Assembly: GCA_023425225.1 (NCBI GenBank)
Contig: JAFADB010000207.1
Location: forward strand, 1-15,411
Direction: 5' to 3'
Length of the DNA stretch: 15,411 nt
From: Pseudomonadota bacterium
GTDB lineage: Bacteria; Pseudomonadota; Gammaproteobacteria; Xanthomonadales; Xanthomonadaceae
Made by a program: the position numbers and the translations under genes. The notes beneath the pieces were generated by a model that worked only from the letters and a program-made list of their open reading frames with translations, had not been told where the DNA came from and did no database searches. The stretch's first letter is position 1. Each line of letters starts with the position of its first letter. Positions 1 through 8,912 of this stretch are shown in pieces.

Positions 1-14
1 CGCCGGAGGCGAAC

Positions 15-95
15 ATGATGCCCGGCCGGGAAGGCCGATCGTCCGCCCTCCACGGGCGGCCAAGGGTAGCTGGCCGGCGACGAAACACCTCCTAA
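15..95 (+). CDS. possible 26-residue ORF or 3' tail of a gene entering from the left
   Basis: A GGAGG at 5-9 lies five bases before ATG at 15, and the frame runs 26 codons to TAA at 93-95. The same frame is also open leftwards to the window edge, so this could equally be the end of a longer plus-strand gene. The product is rich in Arg, Gly and Ser, has no membrane segment and matches no family I know. Arg/Gly-rich composition is typical of chance ORFs in GC-rich DNA. The only support is the well placed Shine-Dalgarno-like sequence. A small hairpin (CCGCCC at 43-48, GGGCGG at 54-59) lies inside the frame, which argues against efficient translation. Confidence 0.15.
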   Translation: MMPGREGRSSALHGRPRVAGRRRNTS

Positions 96-257
96 GGGCA
101 CGAGGCGTGGCTAATCAAATGCAGACCACATTGGAGACGATGTTTCGCCACAATCCGTATTCGCGACTTCCCTTTCCCGATGGTGCGGATAGGAAGCCCC
201 CGGTCCACCGCACTGTCCGCGATGCGCTTCCGGCATCTCATCCCGCTTCGGAAAGGA
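96..257. other. gene-free stretch before the tRNA-Arg promoter
   Basis: No recognisable gene, RNA or repeat is seen here. One plus-strand reading frame is open through this stretch, but it continues straight through the tRNA-Arg gene and is judged a chance ORF. Together with bases 1-95, this makes the left 300 bases of the window unassigned apart from the promoter that follows. Confidence 0.6.
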
Positions 258-286
258 TTGACGCATCCGCTTCGGATCCGCATAAT
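258..286 (+). promoter_or_regulatory. sigma-70 promoter of tRNA-Arg
   Basis: The -35 hexamer TTGACG (258-263) and -10 hexamer CATAAT (281-286) are separated by exactly 17 bases, each differing from consensus at one position. The predicted transcription start near 293 lies about 9 bases before the mature tRNA 5' end at 302, a short leader for RNase P to remove. The bases after the -10 box are GC/pyrimidine-rich, as in discriminators of stringently controlled stable-RNA promoters; that regulatory reading is inference. The spacer contains a small inverted repeat, ATCCG-CTT-CGGAT (265-277). Confidence 0.75.
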
Positions 287-301
287 TCCGCTCCTCACAG
301 C

Positions 302-378
302 GCGCCCGTAGCTCAGTTGGATAGAGTACCTGGCTACGAACCAGGCGGTCGGGAGTTCGAATCTCTCCGGGCGCACCA
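302..378 (+). tRNA. tRNA-Arg, anticodon ACG
   Basis: A complete 77-base tRNA. The acceptor stem GCGCCCG (302-308) pairs with CGGGCGC (368-374), followed by discriminator A and an encoded CCA (376-378). The D-arm is GCTC/GAGT. The anticodon stem CCTGG/CCAGG carries loop CTACGAA, giving anticodon ACG. The T-arm is GGGAG-TTCGAAT-CTCTC. In bacteria the ACG anticodon is normally deaminated by TadA to ICG so that it reads CGU, CGC and CGA. It is the only plus-strand gene assigned with confidence, with its own promoter upstream and terminator just downstream, so it is a single-gene unit. Confidence 0.97.
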
Positions 379-387
379 GTTTTTCAG

Positions 388-416
388 AAAACGTCGAGCC
401 TGCCTCGGCGTTTTTT
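388..416 (+). terminator. rho-independent terminator of tRNA-Arg
   Basis: A stem of nine pairs, AACGTCGAG (390-398) with CTCGGCGTT (404-412) including one G-T pair, has a 5-base loop (CCTGC) and is followed by an unbroken T run (411-416). It begins 10 bases after the tRNA CCA end. Two further A-T pairs (388-389 with 413-414) can extend the stem. Confidence 0.88.
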
Positions 417-418
417 GT

Positions 419-788
419 TTTCCACCTTCCGATCTGTCGCCGCAACACTCGAGTGCAAGCCGAATTCGGCTCGTATGCGCGGCAGGATCAACCCACTACC
501 CCTACCCTTCCCTGCAAGAGCACGAGGCGGACCGACCGCGTCCCCACCCTGCTGCGCACAAGCCGGCATTGGGCACAGGAATCAGGTATCCACGTCCGGG
601 CATGCATCCGCATATGCTGTCGAGCTGCGCCCATGCAGAGCGAACACCATCGAACACGGCGCGACGACATAGCGGCATAGGCAAAGGCGTACGCATGGCA
701 GGCCGGCCAGCGCTTCCCGGCGCTGCAGCAGGCGATTGAAGATCCCCGACATCCTCATGGCCACTCGTGGCCCGGTTCGCCGCACAAG
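419..788. other. gene-free spacer between the two tRNA genes
   Basis: About 370 bases with no gene I can support. Short open frames exist on both strands, but none has a convincing start site or resembles a known family. Two perfect palindromes lie almost side by side: CACTCGAGTG at 446-455 and AGCCGAATTCGGCT at 458-471. Their function is unknown. I looked for a repeat of the 3' end of either tRNA that would mark an integrated element and saw none. Confidence 0.55.
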
Positions 789-818
789 AAAAAAGCCGCT
801 GAAATCAGCGGCTTTTTC
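789..818 (-). terminator. terminator after tRNA-Ser, symmetrical in both directions
   Basis: The stem GCCGCTG (795-801) and CAGCGGC (806-812) encloses a 4-base loop and is flanked by an A run on the left (789-794) and a T run on the right (813-817). On the minus strand it starts about ten bases after the tRNA-Ser CCA end and is followed by six T, so it should end the tRNA-Ser transcript. The plus-strand reading also has five T, so it could stop transcription from either side. Confidence 0.88.
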
Positions 819-822
819 AAAC

Positions 823-915
823 TGGCGGAGTGAGAGGGATTCGAACCCTCGATAGAGCTTTTGACCCTATACTCCCTTAGCAGGGGAGCCCCTTCAGCCA
901 CTCGGGCATCACTCC
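823..915 (-). tRNA. tRNA-Ser, anticodon GCU
   Basis: A complete 93-base class II tRNA on the minus strand. The acceptor stem GGAGTGA (915-909) pairs with TCACTCC (833-827), followed by discriminator G and an encoded CCA (825-823). The anticodon stem CTCCC/GGGAG carries loop CTGCTAA, giving GCT (GCU in RNA), which decodes AGC and AGU. The long variable arm expected for serine tRNAs is present. It lies 78 bases downstream of csrA on the same strand and is followed by a strong terminator, so it may be transcribed from its own promoter or by read-through from csrA. Confidence 0.97.
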
Positions 916-957
916 GGGGATTTCTGCCGGTCGATTGAATCTTGCGACCGGGCGCGA

Positions 958-987
958 AGAATACCGGGTAAAGGGGTCTGAGGTAAA
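958..987 (-). promoter_or_regulatory. candidate promoter for tRNA-Ser
   Basis: On the minus strand TTTACC (987-982) and TATTCT (963-958) each match four of six positions of the -35 and -10 consensus, with an 18-base spacer. Transcription would start near 951 and give a leader of roughly 35 bases before the tRNA. It lies immediately after the csrA stop codon. The matches are modest, so this is a candidate only. Confidence 0.3.
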
Positions 988-993
988 CCCTTT

Positions 994-1206
994 TCAGTCC
1001 TCGGAGTGATCGTCTGCGGCAGCGCCAGTCGACGTCGGCTCCTCGCCGCGCTGGATGCGCTGATAGATTTCCTCGCGGTGCACAGCCACGTCCTTCGGCG
1101 CGGTGATGCCGATACGCACCTGGTTCCCCTTCACGCCGAGCACGGTCACAGTGACCGAGTCGCCGATCATCAGGGTTTCGCCTACACGGCGAGTCAGGAT
1201 CAACAT
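994..1206 (-). CDS. csrA: carbon storage regulator CsrA (RsmA)
   Basis: A 70-residue protein that is near-identical to gammaproteobacterial CsrA over its first 51 residues, starting MLILTRRVGET. CsrA is a homodimeric RNA-binding protein that binds GGA motifs in mRNA leaders, often over the ribosome binding site, and changes translation or stability. In xanthomonads the RsmA version controls virulence, biofilm and motility genes. The key RNA-contact residues of the family, Leu4 and Arg44 (in VHREEIYQR), are present. The C-terminal 18 residues form an acidic, poorly conserved tail. A GGAGA (1216-1220) lies nine bases before the ATG and is both ribosome binding site and possible CsrA target. It follows alaS after 130 bases, a widely conserved neighbour pair. 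Confidence 0.97.
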   Translation of the reverse strand: MLILTRRVGETLMIGDSVTVTVLGVKGNQVRIGITAPKDVAVHREEIYQRIQRGEEPTSTGAAADDHSED

Positions 1207-1248
1207 TTTTCAAAATCTCCAGAAACCGGTGAGCTCCCCTCGGACACG

Positions 1249-1267
1249 ATGCCCGGCCAACGGGCAT
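1249..1267 (-). other. hairpin in the alaS-csrA interval
   Basis: The 7-bp inverted repeat ATGCCCG / CGGGCAT encloses a 5-base loop. It lies 69 bases after the alaS stop and 42 bases before csrA. No T run follows in the direction of transcription, so it is a weak terminator candidate. It would fall in the csrA leader if the promoter proposed just upstream of it is real. Confidence 0.4.
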
Positions 1268-1290
1268 GCAAGTCAGGGGAAAGACGAACG

Positions 1291-1320
1291 ATGTTAATGG
1301 CAGGAGGTGCCAGCCAGCAA
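1291..1320 (-). promoter_or_regulatory. candidate csrA promoter
   Basis: On the minus strand TTGCTG (1320-1315) and TAACAT (1296-1291) are separated by 18 bases. Transcription would start near 1284, giving a csrA leader of about 78 bases. The -35 match is poor (three of six) and the -10 fair (four of six). csrA could also be reached by read-through from alaS. Confidence 0.3.
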
Positions 1321-1336
1321 GGCTTTGTGGCGTGTT

Positions 1337-3991
<2,655 letters not shown>

Positions 3992-4005
3992 TTGACTGGC
4001 GTTTG

Positions 4006-4019
4006 GCGGGCTTGCCCGC
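4006..4019 (-). promoter_or_regulatory. inverted repeat just upstream of alaS
   Basis: GCGGGC-TT-GCCCGC is a perfect 6-bp inverted repeat with a 2-base centre, 14 bases before the alaS start. E. coli AlaRS is known to repress its own transcription by binding a palindrome at its promoter. Whether this repeat plays that role is pure inference, and it could be chance in GC-rich DNA. Confidence 0.25.
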
Positions 4020-4098
4020 TGCGGAATCCACTCCCTGGATATGGGTGCGGAAGCCGTCCGGGACAACGTGACCGCCAAGATTAACAGGCTGCGCCAGC

Positions 4099-4587
4099 TC
4101 AGTCCTCAGGATCGTAGCGACTGGCGTAACGAATGCTGTCGCCGTCGAAACCGCGCCGGGCCAGCAGGTCGGCCGCCTTGCGCCGTTGCGCCAGGTCCTG
4201 GGGGCCGGCCTCGCCGAACCGGCGGCATACCAGGTCGCGGGCATTCTGCTTCCAGTCGCCATCGAAGGTATCCATGGCGCTGGCGATCAGCTCGCTGTCC
4301 AGGCCATGGGTTCCCAGCTCGGCACGGATGTGCAAGGGGCCGTAGCCGCTCGCCGAACGCATGCGCACCAGCGATTGGGCGAAACGGACATCATCCTGCC
4401 ACCCCTCCGCGGCCAGGCGCTCGACCGCCTCGCGGGCCTGGTCGGCCTCCACGCCCCTGGCCTGCAGCTTGCGGACCAGCTCGCGCTGCGAGTGCTCGCG
4501 GCGGACCAGAAGCCCCAGCGCACGCTGCAGCGGGGTCTGTTCCTGGCGCTTGCGCCGCGTGCGGGCCGGTCTTGCCTCGTCGTTCAT
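4099..4587 (-). CDS. recX: RecX, modulator of RecA
   Basis: A 162-residue RecX-family protein. RecX binds in the groove of the RecA filament, caps its growth and inhibits strand exchange and LexA co-cleavage. The sequence is made of short helical repeats typical of the family: RALGLLVRREHSQRELVRKL near 22-41, an EAVERLAAEGWQDDVRFAQS block near 53-72, then YGPLHIRAELGTHGLD. A basic N-terminal tail of about 17 residues precedes them. The ATG at 4587 has a good AGGTGAG five or so bases upstream. It follows recA on the same strand after 105 bases containing a strong hairpin, the classical recA-recX arrangement. Length is close to the E. coli protein (166). Confidence 0.95.
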   Translation of the reverse strand: MNDEARPARTRRKRQEQTPLQRALGLLVRREHSQRELVRKLQARGVEADQAREAVERLAAEGWQDDVRFAQSLVRMRSASGYGPLHIRAELGTHGLDSELIASAMDTFDGDWKQNARDLVCRRFGEAGPQDLAQRRKAADLLARRGFDGDSIRYASRYDPED

Positions 4588-4643
4588 TTCTCACCTGCAA
4601 ATGCGCCGTCCCTGGCACCTGCCCTCCTGGTGGACATGAGGAC

Positions 4644-4686
4644 GCCCGGCCCGGGAAACGTCACTGACTCCGTCACCGGGCCGGGC
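4644..4686 (-). terminator. recA-recX intergenic hairpin (attenuator-like)
   Basis: A perfect 11-bp stem, GCCCGGCCCGG (4644-4654) with CCGGGCCGGGC (4676-4686), encloses a 21-base loop that itself holds a GTCAC/GTGAC-type inverted repeat. It starts six bases after the recA stop codon. No T run follows on the minus strand. In E. coli a terminator between recA and recX keeps recX expression far below recA; a similar partial-termination or mRNA-stability role is likely here but inferred. Confidence 0.65.
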
Positions 4687-4692
4687 AGCCAC

Positions 4693-5724
<1,032 letters not shown>

Positions 5725-5833
5725 CGGGGTCGTCCTCGTCAGTGAACTCGGTATGGGTGCAGCTTAGGGGGTGCGTATCGCATGGGCTGAGACGGCGCGA
5801 CAGGCGATTGAAATTCTGCTCCGGCAACCTTCC

Positions 5834-5877
5834 CCGGGTTGTAGCGGGAAGCCGTCCGTCCGATCGGGAAACCCCGG
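5834..5877 (-). other. imperfect long stem in the lexA-recA interval
   Basis: CCGGGTT at 5834-5840 can pair with AACCCCGG at 5870-5877 with one bulged C; inside lies an 8-bp palindrome, CCGATCGG. There is no T run. It could slow read-through from lexA into recA or be a structured recA leader, but chance is not excluded. Confidence 0.25.
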
Positions 5878-5914
5878 CGCAACGGATAGGGGCATGCCGA
5901 TGAGGGCGCTCCGA

Positions 5915-6553
5915 TCACCGGTTGGGCCTCACCAACCCGCAGTACAGGCCCTCGATGGCGAAGTCCTGGTCCGGCAGCACCTCGATCGGCGCGTAGTCGG
6001 GATTGCGCGGCAACAGACGGATGCGGTCCTTGCCGATTTTGAGCAGCTTGACGGTGATCTCGTCGTCGATGCGCGCCACCACGATCTGCCCGGAACGGGC
6101 GTCGCCGGTGCGGTGCACGCCGATCAGGTCGCCGTTGAAGATGCCCTCGTCGCGCATCGAATCGCCCTGCACCTTCAACAGGTAGTCCGGAGCCGGGGAG
6201 AAGAACACCCGGTCCAGCACCACATAGTCGTCCGAGCCGATGTCGGCGCCGATCGGCAAGCCGGCGGCCACCCGGCCCAGCACCGGCAGCCGCAGCACGT
6301 CGGCGGCCTGCAGGGCCTCCTCGTCGGCGTGCGCCTGCAGCGGAGCAGCGACGAGACGGATCCCCCGCGCCTGCCCCGGCAGGCGGCGGATGGCCCCGGC
6401 CTGCTCCAGCGCCTCGAGGTGGTATTGGGCGGCGCGCACGCCCTTGAAGCCGAAGGCACGGGCGATCTCGGTCTGCGAAGGCGGCACGCCGTCGGACTCG
6501 ATGCGCTCGGCGATCATGGCCAGGATGGCCTGCTGGGTGTCGGTCAGATCCAT
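5915..6553 (-). CDS. lexA: SOS repressor LexA
   Basis: A 212-residue LexA. The N-terminal winged-helix DNA-binding domain (1 to about 68) carries the family motif PPSQTEIARAFGFKG (24-38). A linker follows, then the self-cleavage site Ala97-Gly98 in GRVAAGLPIG, and the peptidase domain with Ser132 (GDSM) and Lys169 (VKLLK). RecA filaments trigger cleavage at Ala-Gly and free the SOS genes. MDLTDTQQAIL is the N-terminus I know from xanthomonad LexA. There is no room for a Shine-Dalgarno: the operator ends one base before the ATG, so the mRNA is probably leaderless. The DNA-contact region differs from E. coli LexA, consistent with a different operator. It lies downstream of the UbiB-like gene and upstream of recA. 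Confidence 0.97.
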   Translation of the reverse strand: MDLTDTQQAILAMIAERIESDGVPPSQTEIARAFGFKGVRAAQYHLEALEQAGAIRRLPGQARGIRLVAAPLQAHADEEALQAADVLRLPVLGRVAAGLPIGADIGSDDYVVLDRVFFSPAPDYLLKVQGDSMRDEGIFNGDLIGVHRTGDARSGQIVVARIDDEITVKLLKIGKDRIRLLPRNPDYAPIEVLPDQDFAIEGLYCGLVRPNR

Positions 6554-6554
6554 G

Positions 6555-6575
6555 GTTAGTAGTATTACTACTAAC
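6555..6575 (-). promoter_or_regulatory. LexA operator (SOS box) at lexA
   Basis: A perfect 21-base palindrome: half-sites GTTAGTAGTA and TACTACTAAC around one central base. On the coding strand it contains TTAG, six bases, TACTA, the LexA site class described for Xylella and Xanthomonas. It ends one base before the lexA ATG, so bound LexA would cover the -10 region, the start of transcription and the start codon. Confidence 0.93.
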
Positions 6576-6589
6576 TGTCGCCAATGCAA
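6561..6589 (-). promoter_or_regulatory. candidate lexA promoter overlapping the operator
   Basis: On the minus strand TTGCAT (6589-6584) and AATACT (6566-6561) are spaced by 17 bases. The -10 element is inside the operator palindrome, and the predicted start is at or next to the A of the lexA ATG. This fits repression by LexA and a leaderless transcript. Box matches are only moderate (three and four of six). Confidence 0.45.
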
Positions 6590-6608
6590 CCGGATCAGTG
6601 CCGGTTGC
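6586..6608 (-). other. 8-bp hairpin around the stop codon of the UbiB-like gene
   Basis: GCAACCGG (6586-6593) and CCGGTTGC (6601-6608) form a perfect stem with a 7-base loop containing the TGA stop codon. No T run follows on the minus strand. It may reduce read-through into lexA. Its downstream arm overlaps the proposed lexA -35 box. Confidence 0.5.
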
Positions 6609-8283
6609 TGCGCCAGATCGAGAACAGGATCCACACCCCGCACAGCGCGGCGCCGACGAAGCCGGCCACGCCGATGGCCAGCAGCCAGCGGCTGGAGATG
6701 CCGCCCACGCTGTTCATCACGATCGACGAGCCGATGATCAGCGCCGCGGTGACGATACCCACGGTCAGGCGGTTGGCGGCGCGGTTGACCTGCTCGCCGA
6801 AGCCCTGCAACGCGCTGGTCTCGACGTGGATCTGCAGGCGGCCGCGGCGCGCCATCTGCAGCAGCCGGCGGGCATCGCGCGGCAGTTCGCCGAGCAGGTC
6901 CAGCGCCGCCATTAGGCTGCGCCTGCCACGGCGCAGCAACACGTGCGGCGAATACTGCTGCAGCATGGCCCGCTCCAGGTACGGGCGCGCCTCGCCGGCC
7001 ATGTCGAAGTCCGGATCCAGCTGCCGTCCCATGCCTTCCAGGCTCAGGAACGCCTTGATCATCAGCGCCAGGTCCGCCGGCAGGGTCAATCCATAACAGC
7101 GCAGGATGCCGGCGACGTCGCCGAGCATGCCGCCCATGTGCAGGTCCTTGAGCGGAACGCCGCGGTACTGGTCGACGAACACGCCGATGTCCTGCTGCAG
7201 CTGTACCTCGTCCACCTCGGTCTCGCTGTTGGTCCATTCCAGCAGCACGTCGGTCACCGATTCGGCGTCCTGGGTCACCATGCCGTTGAGCAACTGGGCG
7301 ATCTGGAAGCGGCGGCGCTCGGAAATGCGCCCGACCATGCCGAAATCGATCACGCCGATGCGCCCATCGCGCATGTAGAAGATGTTGCCCGGGTGTGGAT
7401 CGGCGTGGAAGAAGCCGTCCTCCAGCACCATCTTCAGCACGATGCCGGCGCCGGTCCTGGCCAGCTGCGCGCGGTCCAGCCCGGCCGCGTCCACCGCGGC
7501 GAGGTCGCGGCCGGGGATGCCGTCGACGAAGTCCTGCACGTTGAGCGTCTCGCAGGTCCACTGCCAGTGCACCCGCGGGATGAGGATCTCGTCGTGGCCG
7601 GCGAAGTTCGCGGCGATGCGCTCGGAATTGCGGCATTCGGCGACGAAATCGAGTTCGCGCCGCAGCGACTGGGTGAACTGCTGCACCACCTCGGTGGGGT
7701 GATAGCGCTTGAGGTCGGGTGCCTGCGCCTCGATGATCTCGGCCAGCCGCGCCAGCAGGCGCAGGTCGGCCTCGATCACCTCGCGGATGCCGGGGCGGCG
7801 CACCTTGAGCACCACCGCGGTGCCGTCGTGCAGCCAGGCGCGATGGGTCTGCGCCAGCGAGGCGGCGGCCAGCGGCTTCTCGTCCAGGCGCTTGAACACC
7901 TTGTGCGGCGACCCGCCCAGGTCGCGCTCGAGCTGCGGCAGAATGGCCTCGAACGGCAGCGCCGGGACCGCGTTCTGCAGTTCGCTCAACTCGTCGATCC
8001 ATTCCGGCGGCAGCAGGTCCACGCGGGTGGCCATCACCTGCCCCAGCTTGACGAAGGTCGGCCCGAGCTCCTCCAGCGCCTTGCGCACCCGCACCGGCGC
8101 GGACATGCGCAGCAGTTCCTCGGTGCGGGTCCAGTGCAGCAGCCGGCCGGCCTTCTCCAGCACGTCGGCCATGCCGATGCGCCGCACCACGTCGCCGTAG
8201 CCGTAGCGGATCAGGACCGAGGCGATCTCCTGCAGCCGCCCGAGGTCGCGTACCGTCCCCAATGTCTCCCACATCGATGCCAT
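6595..8283 (-). CDS. UbiB/AarF (ABC1) family atypical kinase-like membrane protein
   Basis: A 562-residue member of the UbiB/ABC1/COQ8 family, needed in several organisms for ubiquinone synthesis or lipid homeostasis, with ATPase rather than proven protein-kinase activity. Family motifs are all present: KxGQ (KLGQ, 79-82), the alanine-rich loop AAAS (139-142), the VLKVRRPG lysine (Lys160), ELDF (210-213), HADPHPGN (293-300) and metal-binding DFG (313-315). Two membrane segments end the protein, about 506-525 and 532-556, as in UbiB. The ATG at 8283 is preceded by GGAG five bases upstream; a second ATG three codons in lacks that spacing. It is not next to ubiE or ubiJ as E. coli ubiB is, so I leave the gene symbol blank: it may be a paralogue. 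It lies 33 bases after pncC. Confidence 0.93.
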   Translation of the reverse strand: MASMWETLGTVRDLGRLQEIASVLIRYGYGDVVRRIGMADVLEKAGRLLHWTRTEELLRMSAPVRVRKALEELGPTFVKLGQVMATRVDLLPPEWIDELSELQNAVPALPFEAILPQLERDLGGSPHKVFKRLDEKPLAAASLAQTHRAWLHDGTAVVLKVRRPGIREVIEADLRLLARLAEIIEAQAPDLKRYHPTEVVQQFTQSLRRELDFVAECRNSERIAANFAGHDEILIPRVHWQWTCETLNVQDFVDGIPGRDLAAVDAAGLDRAQLARTGAGIVLKMVLEDGFFHADPHPGNIFYMRDGRIGVIDFGMVGRISERRRFQIAQLLNGMVTQDAESVTDVLLEWTNSETEVDEVQLQQDIGVFVDQYRGVPLKDLHMGGMLGDVAGILRCYGLTLPADLALMIKAFLSLEGMGRQLDPDFDMAGEARPYLERAMLQQYSPHVLLRRGRRSLMAALDLLGELPRDARRLLQMARRGRLQIHVETSALQGFGEQVNRAANRLTVGIVTAALIIGSSIVMNSVGGISSRWLLAIGVAGFVGAALCGVWILFSIWRSNRH

Positions 8284-8316
8284 CTGGGCTCCGTCAGCTC
8301 GCCATCGCAGTGCGCA

Positions 8317-8817
8317 TCATGGCGCCAGCAGCCGCAACAGGCCGTGCAAGGCGGTGGCCACGGTCTGCCGGCGTACCGCGTCGCGGTCGCCATGGAAACG
8401 GAATACCTGCGCCTCGGCATAGCCGCCGCGACGCTTCCAGGCGATCCAGACCGTGCCGACCGGCTTGTCCTCGCTGCCGCCGCCCGGTCCGGCGATGCCG
8501 GTCACCGCGACCGCGATGGTCGCCCCGGAGTGCGCCAGCGCCCCGGCCACCATCTCGATTGCGGTCTCGCGGCTGACCGCGCCGGTGTCCTCCAGGGTCT
8601 GCGCACGCACGCCCAGCAGGGCCTGCTTGGCCTCGTAGCTGTAGGCCACCATGCCGCAATCGAACCATTCCGAGGAACCGGCGATGTCGGTGGCCGCCTT
8701 GGCGATCCAGCCGCCGGTGCAGCTCTCCGCCGTTACCAGGCGCGCACGGGCCTCGCGCAGCCGGATACCCAGGCTCTCGGCAAGACGATGGAGCTCGTGA
8801 TCGGTGGGAATCTGCAT
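8317..8817 (-). CDS. pncC: nicotinamide-nucleotide amidohydrolase PncC (CinA C-terminal domain family)
   Basis: A 166-residue stand-alone CinA C-terminal domain protein. PncC hydrolyses nicotinamide mononucleotide to nicotinate mononucleotide and ammonia, recycling NMN released by NAD-dependent DNA ligase. Signature blocks: TAESCTGGWIAK at 29-40 (the Ser of SCTGG is the proposed nucleophile), DIAGSSEWF, VAYSYEAK, the GAVS loop near 79-82, and GIAGPGGGSEDKPVGTVW at 107-124. E. coli PncC has 165 residues, so I start at ATG 8817. An in-frame ATG at 8835 would add six unconserved residues and has no ribosome binding site. Start signals are weak either way. It lies 95 bases after kgtP, beyond a strong hairpin, and just before the UbiB-like gene, with which it may be cotranscribed. 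Confidence 0.94.
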   Translation of the reverse strand: MQIPTDHELHRLAESLGIRLREARARLVTAESCTGGWIAKAATDIAGSSEWFDCGMVAYSYEAKQALLGVRAQTLEDTGAVSRETAIEMVAGALAHSGATIAVAVTGIAGPGGGSEDKPVGTVWIAWKRRGGYAEAQVFRFHGDRDAVRRQTVATALHGLLRLLAP

Positions 8818-8876
8818 CGGGTGGCCTGCACGCATGACTGCGGCTATTTAGCCCGATTGCGGCGGGATTGTCTGCC

Positions 8877-8907
8877 CGGGCGGGACGGCATCGCTCCGTC
8901 CCGCCCG
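8877..8907 (-). terminator. 12-bp GC hairpin after kgtP
   Basis: CGGGCGGGACGG (8877-8888) and CCGTCCCGCCCG (8896-8907) pair perfectly over 12 bp with a 7-base loop, five bases after the kgtP stop codon. There is no T run on the minus strand, so it is either a non-canonical terminator or an mRNA 3'-end stabiliser. It separates kgtP from pncC. Confidence 0.65.
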
Positions 8908-8912
8908 TGGGG

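Noticed and set aside
92..448. 118-codon minus-strand ORF
   Set aside because: It is antisense to the tRNA-Arg gene, and its middle is the familiar false protein made by translating a tRNA in reverse.
107..739. 210-codon plus-strand ORF
   Set aside because: It runs straight through the tRNA-Arg gene, its promoter and its terminator; the middle is a translated tRNA. No start signal and no family resemblance.
302..915. tRNA-associated integrated element
   Set aside because: No integrase, and no repeat of either tRNA 3' end was seen in the window; the spacer is only about 440 bases.
3992..4078. Longer alaS with a TTG start at 4078
   Set aside because: It adds 29 residues not found in the family, and no ribosome binding site was seen. 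ATG 3991 gives the usual N-terminus.
5915..8272. 785-codon minus-strand ORF spanning the UbiB-like gene and lexA
   Set aside because: Only its last 212 codons are real (lexA). The rest is the wrong frame of the UbiB-like gene, open because of high GC content.
8818..8835. Upstream ATG for pncC at 8835
   Set aside because: No Shine-Dalgarno, and the added residues have no counterpart in E. coli PncC; the downstream ATG matches family length.
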